Source: Sphingomonas echinoides (GTDB lineage Bacteria > Pseudomonadota > Alphaproteobacteria > Sphingomonadales > Sphingomonadaceae). From it: DNA of 64,000 bases. Location of the stretch: NCBI RefSeq assembly GCF_029623395.1, contig NZ_JAPYKK010000001.1:310001-374000 (forward strand). The letters run 5' to 3'. Below the pieces are notes generated by a model. It ran no database searches. It was given only the letters and a program-made list of their open reading frames with translations, and had not been told where the DNA came from. Positions 1-9,799 of the stretch are shown here, piece after piece. Numbering within the stretch: the first letter of the stretch is position 1; each line of letters opens with the position of its first letter. A program made the position numbers and the translations under genes.

Positions 1-231
1 GGAATTGCGGCAAGAATCGCTCCCGGGACCGGTGGCGCGCAGCGCTTCCCGCTCGATATCCCACTCACGGCGTGTCTTGCACGACTTGTAGGAACTGACG
101 AGCGACCCGGTTACAGCGAAACGTCTACAGATTACTTTCTCAGGATCGTTTGCAGATTTCGTGGCAGTCGTTGGCGATGGTGTTGACTGAGGCTCTACGC
201 CGAAGAGAGACACTAAAAGCAGGATCAACAT
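1..231 (-). CDS. Small exported cysteine-containing protein, 3' end outside the window
   Basis: The reading frame opens at the ATG at 231-229 and is still open at base 1, giving at least 77 residues; the C-terminus lies off the left edge. The first ~16 residues (MLILLLVSLFGVEPQS) look like a short signal peptide. A Ser/Thr/Pro-rich linker and the core ICRRFAVTGSLVSSYKSCK then TRREWD follow, with two cysteines. From memory this resembles small uncharacterised periplasmic proteins that are common in sphingomonads. GAGG lies six bases before the ATG. It is divergent from the sulfotransferase gene at 297. No function can be assigned; the start and the reality of the gene are fairly secure. Confidence 0.7.
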   Translation of the reverse strand, partial: MLILLLVSLFGVEPQSTPSPTTATKSANDPEKVICRRFAVTGSLVSSYKSCKTRREWDIEREALRATGPGSDSCRNS

Positions 232-296
232 AAGAACCTCACCAGTGACGGGATATGGCGGTCTGCCAATTCGATGATAAGGATTGAAGAACGACA

Positions 297-1952
297 ATGT
301 CAAACCGACCGATCAAGGGGCATCGTTCGCGCGGATCCGGTGCCGACGCTACCGATCGCGCAAAGATCGAACAGGCGCTCTCCATTGGCGACATCGAGCG
401 GGCGGCCGTCCTTGCCGAGCGCGCCGTCGCGCTGAACCGGATCGATCCGCTAATTCTCAATCTTGCGGCATGGCGCAAGGAAGAGGCGGGGGATTATGGC
501 GCCGCGCATGCGCTGCTGCAGCGCGCGCTGGCGATCAGCCCGGGGGACGTGGCGATCCTCGGATCGATTGGCGCCGTCCTGCGGAAGCAAGGGTTTCTGG
601 ACGAAGCGCTTGCGGTGCTCGACACCGTCGTCGCAGCCGAGCCGCGCCATGCCGCCGCCTGGCTGGAACGCGGTTATGTGCTCGACGCACAGCGCGCCGA
701 CGAAGCCGCGGCGGCGAGCTACGAACGCGCCATCGCGCTTGATCCGACGCTGTCCCCAGCGCTCGGGAAGCTCGGCGATAGCGCCGCGCGGCGTGGCGAT
801 ACCGTTGCAGCGGAGACCTATGCGCGCCGCGCGCTCGCCCTCAACCCGCACGAACCCTCTGCCAGTTTCGCCCTCGCCTTGCTGGCGGTCGAAGCGCGGG
901 ACGGCGCGCGCGCCGAGGCCGTGCTGCGCCCGCTCCTCGCAACGCGCCTGGCGCCGGAAGATCGGATCCGCTCGCTCACTTTGCTCGGCGACGCCCTGGA
1001 CCGGCTGGACCGCCCGCCCGAGGCGTTCGCCTGTTACCAGGCCGCACAGGCCACGTTCCGCGATGCGCATCGCGCCTTGCTTGCCCCGCAACCCGGCCGA
1101 CCGTCGCACCGCGCGTTCATCGAGCGGATCACCGCGCAGGTCGTCGCGACCGGCCACGTCGCGACACGCCCGGCGGTCGCGCCAATCCCCGCAGCGGCGG
1201 CAACGCATGTGTTCCTGCTCGGCTATCCCCGTTCGGGAACGACGCTGATCGAGAACATTCTCGCCAGCGCGCCCGATGTCGTCGCGCTGGAAGAACGCGA
1301 CACGCTGGTCGATCTCGATGCTCGCTTGTTGGCCAACGACGGGACCATGCCGGCAATCGATACGCTCGATCCCGCGATCCTCCACGAGCTGCGGATGGCG
1401 TATTGGGATCGCGTCGCGAACCTTGCCGGTCCGGTTGCGGGCAAGGTGCTGGTCGACATGAATCCGTTCAACGGGATCAAGCTGCCGATCCTCGCGCAGG
1501 TCTTTCCGGACGCGCGCTTCGTCGTGATGCGCCGGGATCCGCGCGACGTCGTGCTGAGCTGTTTCCGCGTGAATTTCACGCCTGGCGCAGGGGCCTGGGC
1601 CTTCAGCGAGCTCGAGGAGACCGCCCGGCATTACGACGCCTTGATGCGGCTGATCGATCTGGCGCTGGAACGCCTGCCGATCGCGTTCCATGAAGTGCGG
1701 TACGATCAGCTCGTTGCGACCTTCACGACGACCGTGCGCGCACTCGCCGATTTTGTCGGGATGGCGTGGACCGACGATTTCGAGACGTTCGCCCGCACCG
1801 CAAAGGCTCGCGGCGTCCGCACCGCGAGCGAGACGCAAGTCCGCAAGGGACTGTACAATGGCGGCGGACAATGGCGGCGCTATGCCGACCAGCTTGCACC
1901 GGTCCTTCCAATCCTGGCCCCGTGGGTCGCGCGGTTCGGCAGCGACGGTTAG
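297..1952 (+). CDS. TPR-repeat sulfotransferase family protein
   Basis: A 551-residue protein with an N-terminal superhelix of tetratricopeptide repeats (about residues 20-260, with repeated A-x-x-x-A-x-x-LDP patterns) and a C-terminal sulfotransferase fold. The PAPS 5'-phosphosulfate loop is visible as GYPRSGTT (309-316) and the 3'-phosphate site as VVMRRDPRDVVLSCFRVNF downstream. Such proteins are expected to transfer sulfate from PAPS, but the acceptors of the TPR type in sphingomonads are unknown. No signal peptide is seen, so a cytoplasmic location is likely. The gene is convergent with a TonB receptor gene 83 bases downstream, an arrangement repeated at 53.1-57.2 kb. Confidence 0.9.
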   Translation: MSNRPIKGHRSRGSGADATDRAKIEQALSIGDIERAAVLAERAVALNRIDPLILNLAAWRKEEAGDYGAAHALLQRALAISPGDVAILGSIGAVLRKQGFLDEALAVLDTVVAAEPRHAAAWLERGYVLDAQRADEAAAASYERAIALDPTLSPALGKLGDSAARRGDTVAAETYARRALALNPHEPSASFALALLAVEARDGARAEAVLRPLLATRLAPEDRIRSLTLLGDALDRLDRPPEAFACYQAAQATFRDAHRALLAPQPGRPSHRAFIERITAQVVATGHVATRPAVAPIPAAAATHVFLLGYPRSGTTLIENILASAPDVVALEERDTLVDLDARLLANDGTMPAIDTLDPAILHELRMAYWDRVANLAGPVAGKVLVDMNPFNGIKLPILAQVFPDARFVVMRRDPRDVVLSCFRVNFTPGAGAWAFSELEETARHYDALMRLIDLALERLPIAFHEVRYDQLVATFTTTVRALADFVGMAWTDDFETFARTAKARGVRTASETQVRKGLYNGGGQWRRYADQLAPVLPILAPWVARFGSDG

Positions 1953-1980
1953 TCGACACCAAGCGCCTTTACCGAAACCA

Positions 1981-2010
1981 GAAAAAAGGGCGGACCTCGC
2001 GGCCCGCCCC
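1981..2010 (-). terminator. Rho-independent terminator of the TonB receptor gene
   Basis: GGGCGG (1988-1993) pairs with CCGCCC (2004-2009). On the minus strand the hairpin is followed directly by six T residues (complement of A1982-1987). It lies 26 bases past the stop of the minus-strand TonB receptor gene. Read on the plus strand it is preceded by the A-tract, so it may also help end the sulfotransferase transcript. Confidence 0.8.
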
Positions 2011-2035
2011 AGTTACGTCCTTATTATACCAGTCG

Positions 2036-5000
2036 TCAGAAGCGCACGCTGGCACCGATCGCGAAGCGACGACCAAGCACGTCATACGTCGACGGATAGG
2101 TATTGCCGCTGTTGAACGAGGTCGACCCGACGGTTCCGCCGACAATCGGAGCACCGCGATCGAACAGGTTCATCACGGTGAAGGTCAGGTCGAAATGATC
2201 CCCGACCGCAACGCGGGTTGCCAGATCGAAGTAGTTATACGCCGGGATCTTGCCGAAGTTGACGACCTTGCCGGCCAGCGCACCCGTTGCGATCGTACCC
2301 GAGAAGGTCGTCACGCCGTCTTCAACGCGCATGCGGCTGATATGACGCCAGTTCACCGAGAAATCGATTCGATCGAAGGTCAGCGTCGTGCGCTGGTTCC
2401 AGGTGATCTGGGGTTGCAGCGACCCGGCCGACGACGACGGACCCGCCGAAGCCGGCGACCCGCAGTTCTGACCGTAGAGCCCGACGCAGTTCAGCACGTC
2501 CGAACCCGGCTTGGCCTGGAACCGCGACCGTGCGGTATAGTTGCCCAGGAAGCTGAGGTTCAGCTTGGCGAAACCGAGGTTACGCCGATAGTTCGCGCTG
2601 AGATCGATACCGTCGGTCAACACCCGGCCGTCGTTGGCAGGAATGATACCGAGCCCCTGCGTCGTGGCGGGATCGCCATCGAGCGCACCCGTTGCCGGGT
2701 TGCGGCGGATCGAAAGGCAGTTCGGATCGGTTGCGCTAGAAGCCGTCAGGCCCCCACCGGTGCGGTTGCCGAAGCACAGGTTATACGCGTTGCCGGCCGT
2801 CAGCTGCGAAATCGCATCACGGATCGAGATGTTGTAATAATCGACCGAGATCGAAAGGCCGGGAACATATTCGGGCTGGAACACGACACCGAGCGTATAC
2901 GAATCCGACTTCTCGGGGCGGAGGTTGATGTTCCCGCCGCTGGTGAAGTTTGCTTGCGCCGCCGTCGGGACCTGTATGCTCCCGATCGACGCCGTCGGCG
3001 CACCTTGTGCAAGGCAGACGGAACGCAGAACCGCGTTTGTCGCTGGAGCGACGCCTGCGCACGCATCATACGAGAGGTTGGTCAGACCGGTCGTGACCGG
3101 CGCGAACAGTTCGTTAATGTTCGGCGCGCGGACCGCACGCTGATAGGTACCGCGGATACGGATGCCCCGCACTGGCTCCCAGTTTGCGCCGCCCTTGTAG
3201 GTAACCGTGTTGTAGCCGCGCGATGGCGACGTATCGACCTTGTAGCTCGAATAGCGCAACCCGCCCTCGAGCGTCAGGCTCTTGAAGAAGGGCTTGTCCG
3301 CGACGAGCGGGACGTTGAGCTCGCCGTAAGCTTCCTTGACGTTATATCCACCGGTGTAGCTTGGCGCAGCACCGCCGGCACCGCCCAGTTCGCCCGCTTG
3401 CTGCGACAGCGTGTCCGACGATTGCGAAGCCTGATAGTCGCGATATTCCGCACCGAGTGCAAAGCCGATCGGATCGCTGGCGAAGGGCGAGGCCGCACCG
3501 ATATCGCCCGTCAACAACGCGCGTGCCTGGGCGAGCGACGTGCGGTTGGTCGAGGTGCTAGTCGCGGTCAGATACGAGATTTGGTTCGCCCCGATCGACC
3601 CGTCCGGCCCGAACAAGTTGATCGGAACGCAACCCGTGCCCGCCGTGATGCTGGCGGCACCATTGGGTGCACCGGCGAGACAGGTGGTGGTGTTGGTGGC
3701 GAACGCGGCTGCCCGGACGCGCGAGGTCAGGACGTAGTTCTGGATCGTCTGGACGTTCTCCGATTCGCCATACGACCCGTTGACGTCGAGCTTGATCGAG
3801 TCGGTGATGCCAACTTTCACGCCTGCGCGATAATCGAACAGCGTCGTCTGATAGTCAGAAATGCGCGACCCGACTTCCGACGTGCGACGGTTGGTTGCGA
3901 CATTGAAGTAGCGGAAGTTGGGGTCAGCCGGCGAGGTGGCCGTAGCCGCCGCCGCGCACTCGGCCGCAGTAAGCTGTGCAACCTGCACATTGTTCGCGTT
4001 GAAGGTCGGGTTGTTGTTGCAGAAGGTCTGCCGTGCTGCTGCGGGAAGGTACGGGTTGGAGAACGGAATCGACAGCGACGAGCCGAAGATGCCCGATGGT
4101 GCGATGATCGTGCTCACCTTGTTCTTCGAGAACATGCCGCGCGAATAGACTTCGATGTTGTCCGACACTTCATACCGTGCCGCACCGTAGATGTTATAGC
4201 GCTGGAACGGCGTCTGGTAGACGTTGTACGGGTTGAAGTTGAACGGCACGACCGGCGACTGCAGCGCGCCGGTGGTCGGGTTAATCTGGCGGTTGCCCGA
4301 GACGCGGTTAGCGCCGGTGCCGAGACCTGCGACCGAAAAGCGCGTCGGAACCGTGGTGCCGGAACCGCCCTGCGCGCCGCTGGTCGAGGTGTAGTTGTTG
4401 ATCGAAATATCGCGGGCGCCCTGGTACACAGGGTCGGACTTCTGATAGCCGAGCGACAGCACGGCGTTGCCGCGCCCGTCATCGAAATTGGAACCGACGG
4501 TCAGGTCGCCACGGAAATACTTGCCATCGCCGCGTTCGGTGATCTGGTTCGAGACCGAAGCCTCGACGCCCGAGAAGTCCTGCCGCGTAATGAAGTTGAT
4601 GACGCCCGAAACCGCGTCTGCGCCATAGGTGGTAGCAGCGCCGCCAGTCAGCGTGTCGACACGCTGCACCAGTGCGAGCGGGATGTTGTTGAGATCGACA
4701 CGACCAACGGTGCTCGAAGGCGCAATCCGGTTGCCGTCCAGCAGGATGACGTTGCGGAAGTTGCCGAGGCCGCGAAGATCCGCGAAGGACGCGCCGCCGT
4801 TGCCGTTGTTGACCGCCGAACCGATGCTCGCGACCGCGCCCGGCAAGTCACGCAGGATTTGCTCAGCGGTGTTGGTCTGGCGGAGCGCCAGCTCGTCGGA
4901 GCTGATCACCGAAACGGGCGTGGAGCTGACCAGATTGGGGTTCCGGATAAGGCTGCCGGTGACGATGATGTCGCTGCCGCCGCTATCGGTGGGAGCAGGC

Positions 5001-5122
5001 TGGCCAGCCGTATCGGATGGCGGCGTTGCCGGTGCTGTCTGAGCAAAGGCTGGTGCACAGCCCATTGCCGCTGTGGCGAAAAGCGTCGAACCAAGCAGCA
5101 GCGATCTCGTCGATGTCTTCAT
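2036..5122 (-). CDS. TonB-dependent outer-membrane receptor (large)
   Basis: A 1028-residue outer-membrane receptor. The signal peptide is residues 1-28 (MKTSTRSLLLGSTLFATAAM, cleaved after PAFAQ). A linker with the TonB-box-like DIIVTGS follows, then the plug (about 60-190) with RDLPG, LLDGNR and YGADAVSGVINFI, then a long beta-barrel ending in the terminal phenylalanine of FAIGASVRF. It would import a siderophore, oligosaccharide or similar ligand using TonB energy; the substrate cannot be read from the sequence. The ATG at 5122 was chosen over an in-frame start 90 bases upstream because a GGGGG ribosome site precedes it and it begins a clean signal peptide. A GGCCG-GTA-CGGCC dyad (5137-5149) lies in the leader. 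It is convergent with a sulfotransferase gene. Confidence 0.93.
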   Translation of the reverse strand: MKTSTRSLLLGSTLFATAAMGCAPAFAQTAPATPPSDTAGQPAPTDSGGSDIIVTGSLIRNPNLVSSTPVSVISSDELALRQTNTAEQILRDLPGAVASIGSAVNNGNGGASFADLRGLGNFRNVILLDGNRIAPSSTVGRVDLNNIPLALVQRVDTLTGGAATTYGADAVSGVINFITRQDFSGVEASVSNQITERGDGKYFRGDLTVGSNFDDGRGNAVLSLGYQKSDPVYQGARDISINNYTSTSGAQGGSGTTVPTRFSVAGLGTGANRVSGNRQINPTTGALQSPVVPFNFNPYNVYQTPFQRYNIYGAARYEVSDNIEVYSRGMFSKNKVSTIIAPSGIFGSSLSIPFSNPYLPAAARQTFCNNNPTFNANNVQVAQLTAAECAAAATATSPADPNFRYFNVATNRRTSEVGSRISDYQTTLFDYRAGVKVGITDSIKLDVNGSYGESENVQTIQNYVLTSRVRAAAFATNTTTCLAGAPNGAASITAGTGCVPINLFGPDGSIGANQISYLTATSTSTNRTSLAQARALLTGDIGAASPFASDPIGFALGAEYRDYQASQSSDTLSQQAGELGGAGGAAPSYTGGYNVKEAYGELNVPLVADKPFFKSLTLEGGLRYSSYKVDTSPSRGYNTVTYKGGANWEPVRGIRIRGTYQRAVRAPNINELFAPVTTGLTNLSYDACAGVAPATNAVLRSVCLAQGAPTASIGSIQVPTAAQANFTSGGNINLRPEKSDSYTLGVVFQPEYVPGLSISVDYYNISIRDAISQLTAGNAYNLCFGNRTGGGLTASSATDPNCLSIRRNPATGALDGDPATTQGLGIIPANDGRVLTDGIDLSANYRRNLGFAKLNLSFLGNYTARSRFQAKPGSDVLNCVGLYGQNCGSPASAGPSSSAGSLQPQITWNQRTTLTFDRIDFSVNWRHISRMRVEDGVTTFSGTIATGALAGKVVNFGKIPAYNYFDLATRVAVGDHFDLTFTVMNLFDRGAPIVGGTVGSTSFNSGNTYPSTYDVLGRRFAIGASVRF

Positions 5123-5292
5123 GTTACCCCCGTTTTGGCCGGTACGGCCATATACCTCTAATCCGTTCGTTGCCGGATATTGCAGCATTGCTATTCTAAC
5201 AGCGGGCAACACGGCAACGACCTAATATGGCGCTAATCACATATTTGTTACGCGTGTGACGTTTTAGCTACATAGGGCCGTCCCGGATGCAA

Positions 5293-5320
5293 TTGCCGCG
5301 CTCGGCTTGCAGGGTATAAC
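5293..5320 (+). promoter_or_regulatory. Probable promoter of the small exported protein gene at 5350
   Basis: TTGCCG (5293-5298), a 16-base spacer and TATAAC (5315-5320) stand 29 bases before the ATG at 5350, in the 227-base intergenic region shared with the divergent TonB receptor gene. The rest of that region is AT-rich and holds no recognisable gene. Confidence 0.5.
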
Positions 5321-5349
5321 GGGGCACATTTTCCTTCGGAGTACGGTCC

Positions 5350-5883
5350 ATGCGTCATCGCGTCGCGCCACTATTTGTCAGCTTGGCGTGCTTGCTGCCC
5401 ACGGTTGCACCGGCCGCCGAGCGACGTAGCGACAGCCTCGTCTCGACCATGAAGGCCTGTGCAACAATACCGGTCGATCAACGTCTTGGCTGTTACGAAC
5501 GGTCCACGTCGGACCTACTTGAAGCGCTCGACAAACGCGAAATTCGGATCATCGATCGTGAGGCTTTGCAAAGTGCCAAACGTTCGCTTTTCGGCTTCTC
5601 GCTCCCGCATCTGAACCTGTTCGGCACCAGCCAGGACGATCCCCGCGCTGCAACCGATACCGACGTCAAGGAGATCACCAGCACGGTGACGGCGGTGCGG
5701 CAGGTGTCCTATGGCTTGTGGGGGATCACGCTTTCCGAAGGCGGTGAATGGCAGTCGTTGACCGATTCGCCTGCGTTCGCGCCCCGCAAGGGCGACACGA
5801 TGACCATAAAGGCTGGGCTACTCGGTCGCTACACCGCGCGCATCGGGAGTGGACGGGCGGTCGACGTCAAACGCATCCGCTAA
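5350..5883 (+). CDS. Exported protein of unknown function
   Basis: A 177-residue protein with a signal peptide (residues 1-22, cleavage after VAPA). The mature part begins with a C...RLGCYE pattern (Cys at about 37 and 49), which resembles the start of small envelope proteins including VasI/TagO-type accessory factors. A Leu-rich helix and a C-terminal half that looks like a small beta domain (VKEITSTVTAVRQVSYGLW, then KGDTMTIKAGLLGRY) follow. GGAG precedes the ATG. The stop overlaps the stop of the convergent M23 gene by three bases. The family is not recognised with confidence and no type VI genes are nearby, so no function is proposed. Confidence 0.75.
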   Translation: MRHRVAPLFVSLACLLPTVAPAAERRSDSLVSTMKACATIPVDQRLGCYERSTSDLLEALDKREIRIIDREALQSAKRSLFGFSLPHLNLFGTSQDDPRAATDTDVKEITSTVTAVRQVSYGLWGITLSEGGEWQSLTDSPAFAPRKGDTMTIKAGLLGRYTARIGSGRAVDVKRIR

Positions 5884-6881
5884 CGCTGTTCGTCTTCCAC
5901 CATCGGGCCTGCGACCAACAGCGGGTCGATCTTCGCCGCGTTCCAGCGCAGGCTCCAGTGCAAATGCGGGCCGGTCGCGCGGCCGGTCGCGCCCGACAGC
6001 GCGATCGGTTGCCCGCGCCGGACATGATCCCCGACCCGCACGTCGATCCGTGACAGATGCAGGAACGCGCTGTTCAGGCCCATCCCATGATCGATCATCA
6101 ACAGGTTTCCCTCCAGCGTGAACGGATGGTCCGCCGCCAGGATCACCGCACCGTCGGCGGGCGCCACGATGACCGACCCCGTCGGCTTGGCGACGTCGAG
6201 CCCGGAATGGTACGATCCCGCCTCACCATTGCGATAGATTCGCTGCGATCCGAACAGCGTCGAGATCCGTCCGGTCGTCGGCCATATGAAGGCTTGTCGC
6301 CAGCCTTGCGCATCCGTCTGAAGGCGCCGCGCGGCGACGATCTGCGCGAGTTCGGCGGGACGGAGGCGATCGAATTCGGGTTGCGGCAACGGGATCTTGG
6401 GCAAGGTCGACAGGCGCGAGATATCCCATGCGCGCGGCGCGACCGTCAGCGTATCTCGCACTATCTGACCGTCGTCGCGGGTGGCCACGAGCGTCGCGCT
6501 TGGCGCCGCATCGCGGTCGAACGCGATCACGAAGCGCCCGTCTGCGGCCACCGGGACGGCGACGCCGTCGAACAGCAATTGCCGAGTCCGTTCGGGAGCG
6601 ATGCCCAGTAGCAAACCGCCCTGTGTACGGTTGCCGGTGTAGGTGAAGCCGGTGCGCTCGGGTCGCGCGACGGATGCGGGCGCCCGGACCGGGGCAACCG
6701 TTGGCCTTGGGCTGCTACGTGGTTCCCTTGCATCAAGCGGTGGCGTCGTCGGAACGACCGCGCAGGCCGCCAGTAGCAGCGAAAGCCCTGCTACCGCACC
6801 ACGAACCGGGACGTTGCCTAGAACAGCCTTACGCGCCAGCGTCGCCGCCCATTGCCCGGGTCGCGAGCGCCGCCGTGGCAT
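5880..6881 (-). CDS. M23 (LytM) family peptidoglycan endopeptidase, probable lipoprotein
   Basis: A 333-residue protein with a C-terminal peptidase M23 domain (about 195-320) carrying both zinc motifs intact: HSGLD (225-229) and HLH (306-308). It should cut peptidoglycan cross-bridges in the periplasm. The N-terminus is Arg-rich, then hydrophobic, and ends in a lipobox-like LLAAC (Cys40), followed by a Pro/Arg-rich linker, which suggests a lipoprotein. The ATG at 6881 overlaps the upstream DUF2093 gene by 53 bases and gives an unusually long leader; a non-ATG start nearer the hydrophobic stretch is possible. It is the last gene of a probable xseA-DUF2093-M23 operon. Confidence 0.85.
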   Translation of the reverse strand: MPRRRSRPGQWAATLARKAVLGNVPVRGAVAGLSLLLAACAVVPTTPPLDAREPRSSPRPTVAPVRAPASVARPERTGFTYTGNRTQGGLLLGIAPERTRQLLFDGVAVPVAADGRFVIAFDRDAAPSATLVATRDDGQIVRDTLTVAPRAWDISRLSTLPKIPLPQPEFDRLRPAELAQIVAARRLQTDAQGWRQAFIWPTTGRISTLFGSQRIYRNGEAGSYHSGLDVAKPTGSVIVAPADGAVILAADHPFTLEGNLLMIDHGMGLNSAFLHLSRIDVRVGDHVRRGQPIALSGATGRATGPHLHWSLRWNAAKIDPLLVAGPMVEDEQR

Positions 6882-7038
6882 AGGCCTCCTGCCGCGCCAC
6901 GCTCCAGTAGCGCAAGTCGTCGAGCGCGACCCGCGCGCCCGAAACGGCGCAGACGACATGATCGCCCGGGTTCAGCACGCGAAAGCCGTTCGCCATGAAA
7001 TGCAGGCGTGCCGCGCGATCGGTGTTGGACATGAGCAT
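6829..7038 (-). CDS. DUF2093 domain protein
   Basis: A 69-residue protein matching my memory of the DUF2093 signature: FRVLNPGDHVVCAVSG followed by LDDLRYWSVARQEAY. The family is small, alphaproteobacterial and of unknown function. The gene sits 27 bases after xseA on the same strand and overlaps the start of the M23 peptidase gene, so it is probably translated from the same message. The start could be either of the two ATGs in MLM. Confidence 0.88.
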   Translation of the reverse strand: MLMSNTDRAARLHFMANGFRVLNPGDHVVCAVSGARVALDDLRYWSVARQEAYATAALATRAMGGDAGA

Positions 7039-7065
7039 CGGCTGAGCGCTTTCGGACGAGGGAAA

Positions 7066-8466
7066 TTACAACAGGGTCGGCTGATCGCCGACGGGACCGA
7101 CATACGCCTTGCCGCCGCCACGCTCAACCTTGGCGTCGACCTCGCCATCGCGGAAGTGGAGCGTTACGGCCCCTGCCGCGCGCGCCGCCGCCGCCGATCC
7201 GACGACCGCGCCGCCTGCCGCCGCGCGAGTCGAGACGAACGCATAGCCCCGGTCGAGGATGCTGTTCGGCCCGAGCGACTGGACGAGCCGCCATGCCGCC
7301 GCGGTGCGATCGCGCGCGCGTTCGAGCTGGCGTTCGAGCGTCGACAGCCGCAGCGCCCCCGCCGACCGGTCGAGCTGCCCGCGCGCCAGCGTCACGCGGC
7401 GTTCGAGACCGCGGTCGAGCCGCGCACCGACGTCGTCCGCGCGCTGGCGCTGCGGGCCGAGCAGCGCGTCGCGCTTGGGCAGCACGCGGACGAGAGCGGT
7501 CAGTTGCTCGCGTCCGCGGTCGTGATAACGCCGCGCGCATTTGCCGGTGCGCTGGCCATAGCCCGCGATCGTCAGGCGCAGGTCTTCGAGGACCGGGACC
7601 GCGATCTCGGCGGCGGCGGTCGGCGTTGGCGCGCGACGATCGGCGGCGAAGTCGGCGAGCGTGGTGTCCGTCTCGTGCCCGATCGCCGAGATCGTCGGGA
7701 TGGTGCAGGCGGCGAGCGCGCGGACGACGACTTCCTCGTTGAACGCCCACAGATCCTCGATCGACCCGCCGCCGCGCGCGACGATGACGAGATCGGGCCG
7801 CGTCTCGGGCGGCATCGCGTCGAACCCGCGGATCGCGGCGGCGACTTCCTCAGCCGCGCCCGCGCCCTGCACCTTGACCGGCCACACCAGCACATGCGTC
7901 GGGCAGCGATCCTCGAGCCGGTGGAGGATATCGCGGATCACGGCACCGGTCGGGGAGGTGACGACGCCGATCGTCCGCGGCAGGAACGGAAGCGCTTGCT
8001 TGCGCTCGGCCGAGAACAGCCCCTCGGCGGCGAGCTTGGCCTTCAATTTCTCGAGCAGCGCCATCAGCGCGCCCTCGCCCGCCAGTTCCATCCGGTCGAT
8101 GATGATCTGGTATTTGGAACGCCCCGGATAGGTCGTGATCCGGCCCGAGACGATCACCTCCGCACCGTCCTGCGGCTGGAACCCGAGAGCGGCGACCTGT
8201 CCCTTCCAGATGACGCCGTCGAGCACCGCGCTGTCGTCCTTGAGGCTCAGATACGCATGGCCCGAGGCAACGCGCTTGTAGCCCGAGATTTCGCCGCGAA
8301 GCCGGACGCTGCCGAACTCGCTTTCGACCGCGCGCTTGAGCTTGCCCGCGAATTCGCCGACGCTCATGACCGAATTGCCTGGTGCGCCCGCTGCCGAGGG
8401 GCCGTTGTCGGCAGCACCGTCCCCCGCTAGGAGGCGGGCCGCGGCGTCAAAAAGAGGGTCCGACAT
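7066..8466 (-). CDS. xseA: Exodeoxyribonuclease VII large subunit
   Basis: A 466-residue XseA. It has an N-terminal OB-fold DNA-binding domain ([27 protein letters not shown], about 34-135) and the nuclease domain with [29 protein letters not shown] and [21 protein letters not shown] coiled-coil region and a short C-terminal domain follow. With XseB it degrades single-stranded DNA from either end to large acid-insoluble oligonucleotides. The start [10 protein letters not shown] uses the ATG at 8466-8464, which shares the palindrome CATG with the ATG of the divergent purD gene. Confidence 0.95.
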   Translation of the reverse strand: MSDPLFDAAARLLAGDGAADNGPSAAGAPGNSVMSVGEFAGKLKRAVESEFGSVRLRGEISGYKRVASGHAYLSLKDDSAVLDGVIWKGQVAALGFQPQDGAEVIVSGRITTYPGRSKYQIIIDRMELAGEGALMALLEKLKAKLAAEGLFSAERKQALPFLPRTIGVVTSPTGAVIRDILHRLEDRCPTHVLVWPVKVQGAGAAEEVAAAIRGFDAMPPETRPDLVIVARGGGSIEDLWAFNEEVVVRALAACTIPTISAIGHETDTTLADFAADRRAPTPTAAAEIAVPVLEDLRLTIAGYGQRTGKCARRYHDRGREQLTALVRVLPKRDALLGPQRQRADDVGARLDRGLERRVTLARGQLDRSAGALRLSTLERQLERARDRTAAAWRLVQSLGPNSILDRGYAFVSTRAAAGGAVVGSAAAARAAGAVTLHFRDGEVDAKVERGGGKAYVGPVGDQPTLL

Positions 8467-9730
8467 GAATATCCTACTGATCGGATCGGGTGGACGCGAA
8501 CATGCGCTGGCCTGGAAGCTCGCGCAGTCCCCGCTGTGCGATACGCTGTTTGCCGCGCCGGGCAACCCGGGGATTGCGGAACACGCCACGCTCGTCCCGC
8601 TCGACGTGCGCGACCATGCGGCGAGCGTTGCGTTTTGCACGACCAATCACGTCTCGCTGATCGTCATCGGGCCGGAAGCGCCGCTGGTCGACGGGCTCGG
8701 TAATTCGCTGCGGGCGGCAGGGTTTGCGGTGTTCGGGCCGGACAAGGCCGCCGCGCAACTGGAGGGATCCAAGGCGTTCACCAAAGCGCTGTGCGACCAC
8801 GCGCACATCCCGACCGCACGCTATGCGCACGTGAAGTCGCTTGACGAGGCGCTGGCGAGCCTGGGCGCGTTCCTGCTGCCAGTGGTGGTCAAGGCGGATG
8901 GCCTCGCGGCGGGCAAGGGCGTGACGGTTGCCGCCACCCGCGCCGAGGCCGAAGCGGCGCTGGGCGACCTGTTCGCCGAAGCGGGCGGCGAAGCGGTGAT
9001 CGAGGAATTCCTCGACGGCGAGGAAGCGAGCCTGTTCGTGCTGACCGATGGCAAAGCGATCCTCCCGTTCGGCTCGGCGCAGGATCACAAGCGCGTCGGC
9101 GAGGGCGACATTGGTCCCAATACCGGCGGGATGGGCGCGTACAGCCCGGCGCGCGTGCTCACTCCAGAACTGGAGGCGCGCGCCCTCGACGAGATCGTCC
9201 GGCCGACCGTGGCGGCGATGGCGGCGGCGGGGACGCCGTTTTCGGGCGTGCTGTACGCTGGGCTGATGCTGACCGCGGACGGCCCCAAGCTGATCGAATA
9301 TAACGCGCGCTTCGGCGACCCCGAATGCCAGGTGCTGATGGCGCGGCTCGAATCGGACCTGGTGCCGATCCTGCTCGCGGTCGCGCAGGGCACGCTTGCC
9401 GACCACGGTGCCGCGCAGTGGCGCGATGCGGTTGCACTGACCGTGGTGATTGCCGCGAACGGATATCCGGGGACGCCCGAGGCCGGGAGCGCAATCGACG
9501 GGATCGCCGAGGCCGAAGCGACCGGCGCAATCGTGTTCCAGGCGGGTACGCGGGCCGCGGCAGGCGGAATCGTTGCGTCTGGGGGCCGCGTACTCGCAGT
9601 GACCGGGTTGGGTGATACGATCGGCGCGGCGCGTGACGCGGCGTATCGCGGCGTCGACGCGATCGCCTTTCCCGGCGGTTTCTGCCGCCGCGACATCGGC
9701 TGGCGCGAGATTGCGCGCGCGGGCAACTGA
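8465..9730 (+). CDS. purD: Phosphoribosylamine-glycine ligase (GAR synthetase)
   Basis: A 421-residue enzyme of de novo purine synthesis: 5-phosphoribosylamine + glycine + ATP gives GAR. The N-terminus [19 protein letters not shown] is diagnostic. The ATP-grasp features are present: [46 protein letters not shown] and [15 protein letters not shown] [13 protein letters not shown]. Length is typical. GAGGG lies before the ATG, within the start of the divergent xseA coding region, so the control signals of each gene must lie inside the other. Confidence 0.97.
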   Translation: MNILLIGSGGREHALAWKLAQSPLCDTLFAAPGNPGIAEHATLVPLDVRDHAASVAFCTTNHVSLIVIGPEAPLVDGLGNSLRAAGFAVFGPDKAAAQLEGSKAFTKALCDHAHIPTARYAHVKSLDEALASLGAFLLPVVVKADGLAAGKGVTVAATRAEAEAALGDLFAEAGGEAVIEEFLDGEEASLFVLTDGKAILPFGSAQDHKRVGEGDIGPNTGGMGAYSPARVLTPELEARALDEIVRPTVAAMAAAGTPFSGVLYAGLMLTADGPKLIEYNARFGDPECQVLMARLESDLVPILLAVAQGTLADHGAAQWRDAVALTVVIAANGYPGTPEAGSAIDGIAEAEATGAIVFQAGTRAAAGGIVASGGRVLAVTGLGDTIGAARDAAYRGVDAIAFPGGFCRRDIGWREIARAGN

Positions 9731-9799
9731 GCGCCCGTTTTCGCGCGACGCCAAGGGTTGGCGTGCGCTACGACGATCCACTGTATTGAGGAGTAACCG

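Noticed and set aside
1766..5161. A 1131-codon plus-strand frame antisense to the TonB receptor
   Set aside because: It is an exact shadow of a gene with a clear signal peptide, plug and barrel; its translation is Arg-rich and has no domain, a normal effect of high GC.
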